From Exiguobacterium artemiae 255-15 (GTDB lineage: Bacteria; Bacillota; Bacilli; Exiguobacteriales; Exiguobacteriaceae), in NCBI RefSeq assembly GCF_000019905.1, contig NC_010556.1, positions 1,452,001 through 1,516,000 on the forward strand: a DNA stretch of 64,000 nucleotides. Reading direction: 5' to 3'. Below the pieces are notes generated by a model. The model saw nothing but the letters and a program-made list of their open reading frames with translations, was not told the origin of the DNA and did no database searches. This document shows, in pieces, positions 25,573 through 32,971 of this stretch (position 1 is the first letter of the stretch; the number at the start of each line of letters is the position of its first letter). The position numbers and the translations under genes were made by a program.

Positions 25573-26037
25573 ATGAAGATTGTTGAAACAACGGATCTCG
25601 ATACACTCGCCCGGCTGAATCGTTACGTCCATGAGCCGCACGTCGCGCAACAGCCGGACTTTTTTAAACCGTACGACTTTGCGACGGTCCGGGCGTTTTT
25701 TGCGAAAATGGTCGGGAAGGATCAACATCAGTTTTTAATTGCGGAACTGGACGGAGAAGCGATCGGCTACGTCTGGATCGAATATCTCCGGCGTCCGGAA
25801 AGTGCCTTCAACTTTGCCAATACCAAAGTCCGTGTCCATCATCTTTGTATTGTCGATGACAAACAGCAACAAGGGTTCGGCCGTCAGTTATTGCTTGAAG
25901 TCGAGCGACGGGCACTTGAACAAGGTATACATAAGATTGATCTCGATTACTGGATGAGCAACGACGGGGTCGACGTCTTTTACGAACGGCTCGGTTTTGA
26001 AAAGATGCGCCAAGTCGTCGCAAAATCGTTAAATTAA
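25573..26037 (+). CDS. GNAT N-acetyltransferase
   Basis: A 154-residue acetyltransferase. The acetyl-CoA loop is in DDKQQQGFGRQLLLEVE (QQGFG), and DVFYERLGFEKMRQVV closes the fold. A GGAGGGG ribosome site precedes the ATG at 25573. It follows the NUDIX gene by 14 bases and is followed by a tiny membrane gene. Substrate unknown. Confidence 0.85.
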   Translation: MKIVETTDLDTLARLNRYVHEPHVAQQPDFFKPYDFATVRAFFAKMVGKDQHQFLIAELDGEAIGYVWIEYLRRPESAFNFANTKVRVHHLCIVDDKQQQGFGRQLLLEVERRALEQGIHKIDLDYWMSNDGVDVFYERLGFEKMRQVVAKSLN

Positions 26038-26054
26038 GAAAGAAGGAAGTACGA

Positions 26055-26171
26055 ATGGATTATACAGACTTGAATTTCATTTTTGGTTTGCTGCGCATAG
26101 CAGTTCTCGTCATGGCGATCCCGTCAATGGTGTACGCGTTGTATCTGTTGCGGAAGATTGCTAATAAATAA
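26055..26171 (+). CDS. 38-residue single-TM protein
   Basis: MDYTDLNFIFGLLRIAVLVM, then a helix to residue 33 and a short basic end (RKIANK). The ribosome site AGAAGGAAG precedes the ATG, the gene is 17 bases after the GNAT gene, and a terminator follows four bases later. These three marks make a real small gene likely. Function unknown. Confidence 0.6.
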   Translation: MDYTDLNFIFGLLRIAVLVMAIPSMVYALYLLRKIANK

Positions 26172-26174
26172 GCG

Positions 26175-26209
26175 ACACCTTGTTTCCTCGACGGAGACAA
26201 GGTGTTTTG
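26175..26209 (+). terminator. Terminator of the NUDIX-GNAT-small protein unit
   Basis: ACACCTTGT and ACAAGGTGT form the stem over a loop including CCTCGACGG, followed by TTTT. Confidence 0.85.
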
Positions 26210-26285
26210 TATTACATCGATTGAAAACAGGGTACTTAAATAATGAACGACGTCTCAGGAAAGCCTTGGAACTAGGAGGGATCAG

Positions 26286-26660
26286 ATGTTATTTCTATTC
26301 ATCGGTTATTACGATGCAGAAAAGATGAATCAGTCCTCGCAACAAGAGCTCGATGCCGTCATGGAACGGTGTAATCCACCGCTCGAAACGTTTTTTACGA
26401 AGCTCAACGTTCTGTATGAATGGCATCCGGGAGCCGAAACGAAACGGGCCCGGCTTCTCGACGGTCAGATTCAGCATCAGGACGGACCGGATCCGGACAA
26501 AACGGAACAGATCGGCAGTCTGATCGTGTTTGAAGCGGATGATTTGGAACGGGCGGTCGACTTGGCGTTACTTCATCCGACGACCCAGTTACCGGAAGCA
26601 CAGAAGTACGGCTGGCGGATGGAAGTGCGGCCGCTGATTGACCCAAAAGAAGCCAAATAA
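26286..26660 (+). CDS. YciI-like (YCII domain) protein
   Basis: A 124-residue small cytosolic protein. The opening LFIGYYDAEKM and the segment GSLIVFEADDLERAVDLALLHP match the YCII/DGPF fold, related to dimeric alpha-beta barrels. Biochemical function is not established; several act as accessory proteins. The ATG at 26286 has CTAGGAGGGATCAG upstream. Confidence 0.75.
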   Translation: MLFLFIGYYDAEKMNQSSQQELDAVMERCNPPLETFFTKLNVLYEWHPGAETKRARLLDGQIQHQDGPDPDKTEQIGSLIVFEADDLERAVDLALLHPTTQLPEAQKYGWRMEVRPLIDPKEAK

Positions 26661-26671
26661 ACGGTTTTTTG

Positions 26672-26705
26672 AACATACAGCGCATCGAGGCGTTGTATGT
26701 TTTTG
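26672..26705 (+). terminator. Terminator before the fetAB operon
   Basis: AACATACAGCG with CGTTGTATGTT form a stem including one G-T pair over an eight-base loop, followed by TTTT. It separates the YCII gene from fetA. Confidence 0.75.
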
Positions 26706-26769
26706 TGATTTTCGGGTATACCTGTTTCATAGCGGATTAATTGAAACCAGAAAGTCAGGTGAAGCAGAC

Positions 26770-27474
26770 GTGTCGATCATTACCTTTGAAGACGTGCAGT
26801 ACAAACACATACTCCGTGGCATCTCAGGTGCTTTTACGGAAGGAAAAATCACGACGCTCGTCGGACCAAGCGGTGCCGGTAAATCGACGTGCTTAAAACA
26901 AATCAACGGATTGATTTCCCCGGACAGCGGTCGGATTCGTTACCGTGGCGAGGACTTGGAACAGATGAACCTCGTCGAACTGCGGAAACAGATCGGAATG
27001 GCGTTTCAAAGTGCGCCGATGCTGCCGGGGTCCGTCATGGATAATCTCAGTTTGCCGAAAACAATTTTTCACGAGACTTTGGCACAGGACGAAGCGAAGC
27101 GTCTACTCGCACAAGTCGATCTCCATGTTGACTTGAAGCAGCCGGTCAAAGAGTTGTCGGGCGGTGAACGAAGCCGGCTCGCGATTGCCCGGACACTCGT
27201 TAATCAACCGGATGTCTTGTTACTCGACGAAATCACGGCCAGTCTTGATTTTCGGATGGTCAAGGAAATCGAACAGCTGATTCAGCGTCTGCAACGCGAG
27301 CTTCAGGTGACCGTCATCTGGATCACACATGATCTCGATCAGGCACGGCGGGTCAGTGAAGAAGTCTGGTTCTTAAAGGACGGTCAATTGCTCGAGCAGG
27401 GGGACGTCTCGTTGCTTGAACCGGACGGAACACGCCCGGACATCGAAGCGTTCTTGAAGGGGGAATCGTTATGA
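26770..27474 (+). CDS. fetA: ABC transporter ATPase, FetA-like metal exporter
   Basis: A 234-residue ATP-binding protein that powers the FetB-type permease encoded next, a pair linked in Escherichia coli to iron export under oxidative stress. Walker A GPSGAGKST, the signature LSGGERSRLA, and Walker B VLLLDEITAS are intact, and the H-loop is WITHDLDQ. The GTG at 26770 is chosen: it follows CAGGTGA, and any earlier start would put the preceding hairpin within the gene. The stop overlaps the fetB ATG by four bases. The exported metal is inferred, not shown. Confidence 0.85.
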   Translation: MSIITFEDVQYKHILRGISGAFTEGKITTLVGPSGAGKSTCLKQINGLISPDSGRIRYRGEDLEQMNLVELRKQIGMAFQSAPMLPGSVMDNLSLPKTIFHETLAQDEAKRLLAQVDLHVDLKQPVKELSGGERSRLAIARTLVNQPDVLLLDEITASLDFRMVKEIEQLIQRLQRELQVTVIWITHDLDQARRVSEEVWFLKDGQLLEQGDVSLLEPDGTRPDIEAFLKGESL

Positions 27475-28244
27475 GTTACGTCCAACTGGCGACGTCGCTG
27501 ATTTTCATTGCGATTCCGCTGATTCTTGCCTTTACACTGAAACTCGGTCTCGAAAAAGACATCCTGATTGCGACAGTCCGTTCCATCATTCAATTGCTGA
27601 TCATCGGCTATATTCTGACGTTTGTTTTCGAGAGCGACAGTCCGATCTATATCCTGTTGATGATTCTGCTGATGATCGGAGCGGCGACGCTCAACGTCAT
27701 CCGCAAGGGCGACGGGATTCCCGGGATCCAGTGGATTGTTCTTGCGACGCTGATTTCGGTCGAAGTGCTGACGATGGGGCTGATGCTCGGTCTAAACATC
27801 ATTCCGTTTGAAGCCCAGCAAGTCATTCCAATCAGCGGGATGGTGATCGGGAACTGTATGATTCTGTCGCTGTTATTCTTGAACAAGTTTAAGGACGAGG
27901 TCGAACGCAGTGACGAAGTGATCGAATTGATTTTATCCCTCGGCGGTGATACGAAAACGGCAATTGATACCAGTCTAAAAAGTGCCATCCGGACGAGTAT
28001 GATTCCGACGATCGAAGCGCAGAAGACGATGGGTTTGGTTCAACTGCCGGGCATGATGAGCGGTCTGATCATCGGCGGGGCCAATCCGATGGAAGCCGTC
28101 CTGTACCAATTGCTGATCTTATTCCTGTTGCTGACGACGGCAGCGACGTCGGCTGTCCTCGTTGGTTACATGTCGTACCGGAAATTGTTTAATCAGAAAT
28201 CACAGTTCATCGGTCTGACGTACCGGAAGGACAAACAGAACTGA
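27471..28244 (+). CDS. fetB: ABC exporter permease, FetB-like (UPF0014)
   Basis: A 257-residue membrane protein with about seven helices, the membrane partner of FetA. Conserved family segments include LILAFTLKLGLEKDI, GAATLNVIRKGDGIP, MVIGNCMILSLLFL and the MPGMMSGLIIGGANPMEAV region (LPGMMSGLIIGG). Its start codon overlaps the fetA stop (ATGA), so the two are translated together. The substrate (iron or other divalent metal) is inferred from the family. A strong terminator follows at 28304. Confidence 0.88.
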   Translation: MSYVQLATSLIFIAIPLILAFTLKLGLEKDILIATVRSIIQLLIIGYILTFVFESDSPIYILLMILLMIGAATLNVIRKGDGIPGIQWIVLATLISVEVLTMGLMLGLNIIPFEAQQVIPISGMVIGNCMILSLLFLNKFKDEVERSDEVIELILSLGGDTKTAIDTSLKSAIRTSMIPTIEAQKTMGLVQLPGMMSGLIIGGANPMEAVLYQLLILFLLLTTAATSAVLVGYMSYRKLFNQKSQFIGLTYRKDKQN

Positions 28245-28303
28245 TTTGAATTTTGAAACAGCCCCTGAGACGCTTAGCGGGTTGAAGAATTAAAGCAGTA
28301 ACA

Positions 28304-28356
28304 AACAAGCCGTGCAACCACTCCCTTTTCGGGAATCGGTTGCACGGCTTGTTTTT
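28304..28356 (+). terminator. Terminator of fetAB
   Basis: AACAAGCCGTGCAACC pairs perfectly with GGTTGCACGGCTTGTT over an 18-base loop, followed by TTT. The loop itself can fold (CCC with GGG). Confidence 0.9.
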
Positions 28357-28458
28357 GAAGGATTCCTTTCCATCGCGGTCTTTCTTTAAAAAGCAGGAAA
28401 TCTTTAATGAACAGCGAATTCTGTCTACAGAGAACAAAACGGAAACGGGGCGTTCGAA

Positions 28459-28779
28459 ATGCGAAAGACGGTACTGGCACTACTCTTATTAGGAATGATC
28501 GGCGGCATCGGTTGGTTTTTTCTTGAGCAGGAACAGGATGAGACGTTTGAACAAATCGTACGGGCCCGGGTGACGACACATGTCGCCGCGCAATATGGCA
28601 AAGAGACGATCATTGCGGTCAGGTCTGCCTATGACAAGACAGCTTCTTCGAAAGAAGCCCGGCATCAGGTCGCCGTTCAATTGAACACCGATCCGCGCGG
28701 TGAATACCAGGTCTTTCGACTGGTGAAACAACAGGTCGTTTTCGTCGGCCGGACCCGCTCGTTACCGGAACGGGAATAA
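28459..28779 (+). CDS. Small membrane-anchored extracellular protein
   Basis: A 106-residue protein with one N-terminal helix (VLALLLLGMIGGIGWFF) and a hydrophilic remainder likely outside the membrane. No family recognised. The ribosome site is weak (GGGGC), so the start is less sure. Transcribed toward the gene at 28790, with 10 bases between the stops and no terminator between them. Confidence 0.6.
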   Translation: MRKTVLALLLLGMIGGIGWFFLEQEQDETFEQIVRARVTTHVAAQYGKETIIAVRSAYDKTASSKEARHQVAVQLNTDPRGEYQVFRLVKQQVVFVGRTRSLPERE

Positions 28780-28789
28780 GCTGAACGCG

Positions 28790-29137
28790 TCAGTTTTTCT
28801 GTGTTCGTAACCGGACGTAGGAGACAAGCGTCGGGACAGCGAGCGCCAAAGCGACAACCGTTGCGAGCAGGAGCGGCACGGAATCAAGCATTATGTACGA
28901 GACGAAGGCTGCTACAATCAAGCCGGTTCGAAGGACATTCAATCGAAATGGTGCAGTAGGAAGATCCTGATCAGGTACAATGTATGCCATCCGGTACTGG
29001 AAGTAGAAGTGGACCAACAGTCCGAGTTGAATGATCAGCAGAAAAGTCGAATCGGATTGTTCGAAAAAGATGGCGTAAATCGTCATCATCATGACGAGCA
29101 GATACAAACCAGTCGTGACAAGCAGACGTTTTTTCAA
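28790..29137 (-). CDS. Four-TM small membrane protein
   Basis: A 115-residue protein with four predicted helices: LVTTGLYLLVMMMTIYAIFF, FLLIIQLGLLVHFYF, VLRTGLIVAAFVSYIML and VPLLLATVVALALAVPTL. A basic tail ends the protein. The start is TTG at 29137, set by GGAGG eight bases upstream. Function unknown. Confidence 0.7.
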   Translation of the reverse strand: MKKRLLVTTGLYLLVMMMTIYAIFFEQSDSTFLLIIQLGLLVHFYFQYRMAYIVPDQDLPTAPFRLNVLRTGLIVAAFVSYIMLDSVPLLLATVVALALAVPTLVSYVRLRTQKN

Positions 29138-29256
29138 TAGAGCATCCTCCTTTTTCTTATGTAAGTTGTTACTTTCTATACGTTCGTATTACCCAAGTGT
29201 TCCCAGGAATTTTCATTCAAATAAGTAATCATCCAATCATGAAGGGGGAAATCAAG

Positions 29257-29559
29257 ATGTTTTACGGATTATGGACAAAGTTCACGACCCAACCCGGTGA
29301 GGGACACCGATTGGTGGAGGTACTGTTAGAAGCAGCAACGTCCTTACAAGATGTCTCAGATTGTGAGCAGTATATCGTCAGTACGACTGAAGAAGCTGAT
29401 ACCGTAATGGTCCGGGAAATTTGGACGGATCAAGCGGCGCATGCTGCGTCTTTGCAGTTGCCGGCGACCCGGCAATTGATTGAACAGGCGCGACCGATTC
29501 TGTTAAAGGTCGAGCGGTTGCTGGAAGATCAGCCGCACGGAGGCAAAGGACTGGCATAA
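29257..29559 (+). CDS. Antibiotic-biosynthesis-monooxygenase-like (ABM) protein
   Basis: A 100-residue dimeric alpha-beta barrel protein. The start YGLWTKFTTQPGEGHRLVEVL and the central EADTVMVREIWTDQAAHAAS follow the family pattern. Such proteins are quinol monooxygenases or act in small-molecule oxidation. The ATG at 29257 has GAAGGGGGA upstream; the upstream ATG at 29197 has none. Confidence 0.8.
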   Translation: MFYGLWTKFTTQPGEGHRLVEVLLEAATSLQDVSDCEQYIVSTTEEADTVMVREIWTDQAAHAASLQLPATRQLIEQARPILLKVERLLEDQPHGGKGLA

Positions 29560-29620
29560 TTTTTACAAAAAGAGGGAATCATTATAGCCAGAACACGTAT
29601 GATCGTCATGAGGTGAGAAG

Positions 29621-30058
29621 ATGAACAAACAAGAACGGATCCAAACCATTCAAACCATCCGCAAGAGAACGAAGCCGGCCCGGATTCTATCGGCCGTCGT
29701 TACCGGCGGCGCCTTTTTAGCGGCTCATTTTTTTGACCAATCCATTTGGTCGATGCTGGTACTGATCTGTGCACTCGCGGTTTCCGGCGTGATGTTAGGT
29801 CGCGAAAGTTTTGAAATCAGCCGACTGTCAGATTCGACACGTGCCAAACGATTGATTCGACTCCGGTCCATCATGGGTTTTGGTATCATTTCACTCATGC
29901 TGCTCATGATCGTCACGACTGAACTTAGAGATGATACGGACATGGCACTGCTATACGTGGCAGGATTCATGCTGATTGGAATCGTCATCGAAATCGTCCT
30001 CGAGTACCGAATCCATCGAGCCGATCCGGAACAGCCGATGAGCAAAGAATACCGCTGA
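29621..30058 (+). CDS. Four-TM membrane protein, paralogue of 37194
   Basis: A 145-residue protein that starts NKQERIQTIQTIRKR (soluble basic helix) and continues with four membrane helices, then a short charged tail (HRADPEQPMSKEYR). The protein at 37194..37670 has the same plan: NKQERTRFIQEAKRR, four helices, and LDPEHPTKKELR. They are likely paralogues. The start follows GAGGTGAGAAG. Function unknown. Confidence 0.7.
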   Translation: MNKQERIQTIQTIRKRTKPARILSAVVTGGAFLAAHFFDQSIWSMLVLICALAVSGVMLGRESFEISRLSDSTRAKRLIRLRSIMGFGIISLMLLMIVTTELRDDTDMALLYVAGFMLIGIVIEIVLEYRIHRADPEQPMSKEYR

Positions 30059-30074
30059 CTACATCCATTTGTTG

Positions 30075-30105
30075 AAAAAGCATCTGTAGCATTCGGGTGC
30101 TTTTT
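30075..30105 (+). terminator. Terminator after 29621
   Basis: AAAAAGCA and TGCTTTTT flank a 15-base loop; the T run continues with CTTG. Confidence 0.7.
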
Positions 30106-30162
30106 CTTGTGTTCAACTGACGGTATAAGCAGGCAAATCGCTTTCCTGTCCGGCTCTGGCAT

Positions 30163-31125
30163 ATGATAGGAACGACTCGTACAAAAGGAGGGCTTCTTAT
30201 TCTTGCCATTATCATCGGATTAATCATCGGGATCCTCGTGCCCGTTCAAACGAGTGTCAACACACGCTTACGCGGCATCGTCGGCTCGCCGTTCCTTGCC
30301 TCTCTGCTCTCTTTCAGCATCGGGACGGTTTTTTTGATCGTCCTGACGCTGTTCGTGGAACAGAATTTCCGTCTGAATCCGGGTGTCTGGTCGGAACCCG
30401 CCTGGATTTGGATCGGCGGTGTGCTCGGTGTCATCTTTTTAACCGGAAACATTCTACTGTTCCCGCGAATCGGCGGTGTTCAGACCGTCATCATGCCGAT
30501 TTTTGGACAGGTCTTGATGGGTCTGTTGATTGATAATTTCGGTTGGTTTTCGACCGCCGTCACTCCGGTTTCCCCAAGTCGTCTGCTCGGCGCCGGATTT
30601 GTCCTGCTCGGTGTCGTCGGTACCGTTGCGCTCGGTGACTGGCTCGCAAAACGCCGGCATCCGGAACAAGCGAAGCCTGTCGATCCGACGATTTACGGGT
30701 GGCGGATCATGGGTGTCGTCATGGGAATGATGAGTGCCGCCCAAGCCGCGATCAACGGGCATCTCGGAGTGGTGCTTGATTCCGCCATTAAAGCAGCATT
30801 GATTTCCTTTGTCGTCGGAACGGTGACCCTGTTGCTTGTCAATCTGATTGTCCGGACGAAGTGGCAGTTCGATCGGTCGCTCCCGACACCATGGTGGATT
30901 TGGATCGGCGGCTTGATCGGTGCTTTGTTCATCGCCGGCAATGCCGTCATCGTGCCGCTTGTCGGAGCGGGTGCTGCTGTCGTCATCGTCACCATCGGTC
31001 TGTTGACAGGCAGTCTGTTGATTGACCGGTTCGGTTTGTTTGGCGCAGCGAAAACGCCGGTCACCGGTGTTCAACTGGTCAGCCTCGGGCTGATGATTGT
31101 TGGTATCGTGCTGATCCGGCTCTAA
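30163..31125 (+). CDS. DMT-superfamily (YdcZ-like) transporter, uncertain start
   Basis: A membrane protein of about ten helices composed of two repeats, each opening with a (I/M)xG-type helix: AIIIGLIIGILVPVQTSVN and VVMGMMSAAQAAINGHLG. YdcZ-type proteins have this duplicated form; substrate unknown. The only ATG (30163) sits inside a TATGAT that could be a -10 element and lacks a ribosome site. The real Shine-Dalgarno, AAAGGAGGG (30184-30192), lies inside the frame and is followed about seven bases later by ATT at 30199. Starting there gives the usual N-terminus. I report the longer frame but think translation begins at 30199. Confidence 0.75.
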   Translation: MIGTTRTKGGLLILAIIIGLIIGILVPVQTSVNTRLRGIVGSPFLASLLSFSIGTVFLIVLTLFVEQNFRLNPGVWSEPAWIWIGGVLGVIFLTGNILLFPRIGGVQTVIMPIFGQVLMGLLIDNFGWFSTAVTPVSPSRLLGAGFVLLGVVGTVALGDWLAKRRHPEQAKPVDPTIYGWRIMGVVMGMMSAAQAAINGHLGVVLDSAIKAALISFVVGTVTLLLVNLIVRTKWQFDRSLPTPWWIWIGGLIGALFIAGNAVIVPLVGAGAAVVIVTIGLLTGSLLIDRFGLFGAAKTPVTGVQLVSLGLMIVGIVLIRL

Positions 31126-31127
31126 CT

Positions 31128-31148
31128 AAAAGAGGCTGGGACATAACT
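31128..31148 (+). repeat. IS1182 left inverted repeat
   Basis: The 21 bases AAAAGAGGCTGGGACATAACT, identical to the reverse complement of 32951-32971. Confidence 0.85.
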
Positions 31149-31162
31149 CAGTTTTATAAATG

Positions 31163-31204
31163 AGAAGGCCCTCGAAACGTTTTTCGTTTCAAGGGCCTTC
31201 TTCT
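31163..31204 (+). terminator. Hairpin just inside the left end of the IS
   Basis: AGAAGGCCCTCGAAACG and CGTTTCAAGGGCCTTCT form a long stem with one mismatch. It may block transcription entering the IS from the DMT gene. Confidence 0.75.
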
Positions 31205-31292
31205 ATGATGAAAAACCGATTTTAAGTAAACAAATAAGGACTGCCTCTGATAAAGTTAAAGTGACCAAACCATAACTATCGGAGGTGTCCTT

Positions 31293-32876
31293 ATGTTTAA
31301 AAATTATACCATGAACCAGCTGGTTCTACCTTTAGATTTAGAAATTCGTCTTCAAGAAAACGATATCGCATTCGCCGTTCATCATCTTGTCGAGTCCATT
31401 CCCGACGATGCCTTTGAACCTTTTACTCGAACGACAGGCTGCCCCGCCTATCATCCACGCATGATGATGAAGATCATTTTATGCGCCTATACGCAATCGG
31501 TCTTCTCTGGTCGGAAGATCGAAGGACTCCTTCAAGACAGCCTGCGTATGATGTGGCTCGCTCAAGGGAATGAACCGAGCTATCGTACTATCAATCGCTT
31601 TCGAGTGCACCCGGCAGTCACACCTATCCTTAAGCAGGCGTTCGTCACCTTCCGTTGCCATCTCGTCGAGATGGGAGAAATTAAGGAAGAAGCGATCTTC
31701 ATTGATGGTACGAAACTAGAAGCGAATGCGAATCGATATACGTTCGTCTGGCGAAAATCCGTCGAGCGATATAGTGCGTCGCTCGTTGAAAAGTCTAATC
31801 TTCTCTATGAAGAACTCGTCGCACAAGAAATCTTACCGGAGATTGAACGAGAAAGTCCAGACGAACTGACCCTTCCTGAACTCGAGCACATCGGTGATGT
31901 TTTGGAGGGACGAATCGCTTCTATCAATCAAGAAATCGAGGCAAGTTCAGATACGCAGGAGAGAAAACGGCTTCGTTCCGAACGAAAGCAACCCCATCTT
32001 TTCCGAAAAAAGTTCGCTGAGTTCGTGGAAAGAAAAAGGAAGTATGCCGTCCAAAAGGAAACGTTCGATGGACGGAACAGCTATTCGAAAACGGATACGG
32101 ATGCGACGTTTATGCGGATGAAGGAAGATCATATGCAAAATGGACAACTCAAGCCGGGGTACAACGTGCAGATTGCGACCGAAGGTCAATATACCCTCGC
32201 TTATGATGTCTATCCCAATCCGACCGATGCCCGCACGTTAATCCCATTTTTAGATGAGGTTTCCTCGTATCTTACTTTACCGAAACATATCGTTGCGGAC
32301 GCCGGCTATGGAAGCCAAGAAAATTATCAGGAGATTCTGATGCGCCGAGGGCGCATTCCGCTCGTTCCCTATACGATGTTTCAAAAAGAGAAGACGCGAA
32401 AATGGCGTGATGATCCTTTTAATCTCGTCAACTGGTCCTACGATGAAACGACCGATCACTTTGTATGCCCGAACGGGCAGAACGTGACGTTCCGTTACAT
32501 GTCTAAGAGAACGGATCGATATGGTTTTACCCGCGATTTCAAGGTGTACGAAAGTGAGAGTTGTGATGACTGCCCGCTTCGATCCCTCTGTACCAAGGCA
32601 GAGAAGGGTCGTCATCGCCAAGTCCGAGTAAACGTTTCGTGGGAAGAGCAAAAGGAACAGGTAAAGGACCTGCTTTCAGATCAAAAAACCGGGAAAATCT
32701 ACGCGAAACGTAAGATAGACGTAGAACCAGTTTTTGGGAATCTGAAGGCTAATTTGCGTTTCACTCGTTTTTCCGTAAGAGGAAAAGCAAAGGTGAAACG
32801 TGAGCTTGGCTTCATCCTTATGGCAGTAAATCTGAGAAAGTGGCTCACCCAAAGTATTGCCCGAGGGGCATTTTAA
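31293..32876 (+). CDS. IS1182-family transposase
   Basis: A 527-residue DDE transposase that cuts and pastes its own element. The three acidic residues appear in FIDGTKLEANANRY (near 137), VADAGYGSQENY (near 335) and DVEPVFGNLKANL (near 475). A Cys-rich segment before the last Glu (CDDCPLRSLCTK) is typical of the family. Length is normal. The ATG at 31293 follows CGGAGGTG. The frame is intact. Confidence 0.9.
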   Translation: MFKNYTMNQLVLPLDLEIRLQENDIAFAVHHLVESIPDDAFEPFTRTTGCPAYHPRMMMKIILCAYTQSVFSGRKIEGLLQDSLRMMWLAQGNEPSYRTINRFRVHPAVTPILKQAFVTFRCHLVEMGEIKEEAIFIDGTKLEANANRYTFVWRKSVERYSASLVEKSNLLYEELVAQEILPEIERESPDELTLPELEHIGDVLEGRIASINQEIEASSDTQERKRLRSERKQPHLFRKKFAEFVERKRKYAVQKETFDGRNSYSKTDTDATFMRMKEDHMQNGQLKPGYNVQIATEGQYTLAYDVYPNPTDARTLIPFLDEVSSYLTLPKHIVADAGYGSQENYQEILMRRGRIPLVPYTMFQKEKTRKWRDDPFNLVNWSYDETTDHFVCPNGQNVTFRYMSKRTDRYGFTRDFKVYESESCDDCPLRSLCTKAEKGRHRQVRVNVSWEEQKEQVKDLLSDQKTGKIYAKRKIDVEPVFGNLKANLRFTRFSVRGKAKVKRELGFILMAVNLRKWLTQSIARGAF

Positions 32877-32894
32877 CAAGAGGTGATGAAAAAA

Positions 32895-32933
32895 AATAAG
32901 GGATTGCCATCGTGACGATGGCAATCCCTTATT
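32895..32933. terminator. Hairpin downstream of the transposase
   Basis: AATAAGGGATTGCCATCG and CGATGGCAATCCCTTATT, an 18-bp perfect stem with a tiny loop, followed by TTCTTT; it terminates the transposase transcript and may act both ways. Confidence 0.9.
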
Positions 32934-32950
32934 TTCTTTAAAAGCCAGCT

Positions 32951-32971
32951 AGTTATGTCCCAGCCTCTTTT
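32951..32971 (-). repeat. IS1182 right inverted repeat
   Basis: AGTTATGTCCCAGCCTCTTTT, exact reverse complement of the left repeat. Its last base forms part of the stop codon of the permease gene. Confidence 0.85.

Larger units (their letters stand above)
31128..32971 (+). mobile_element. IS1182-family insertion sequence, complete
   Basis: A 1.84-kb element bounded by 21-bp perfect inverted repeats that read AAAAGAGGCTGGGACATAACT at both ends. It contains one transposase gene. It lies between two convergent genes, two bases after the DMT stop and abutting the stop of the permease gene. I see no clear target duplication: the flanks (TAACT and TAATC) share only TAA. Hairpins lie just inside each end. 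The transposase is intact, so the element may be active. Confidence 0.85.

Noticed and set aside
30454-31074. A 206-codon minus-strand frame opposite the DMT transporter
   Set aside because: Low-complexity Asp/Gln/Arg-rich product and no ribosome site; mirror of a membrane protein gene.
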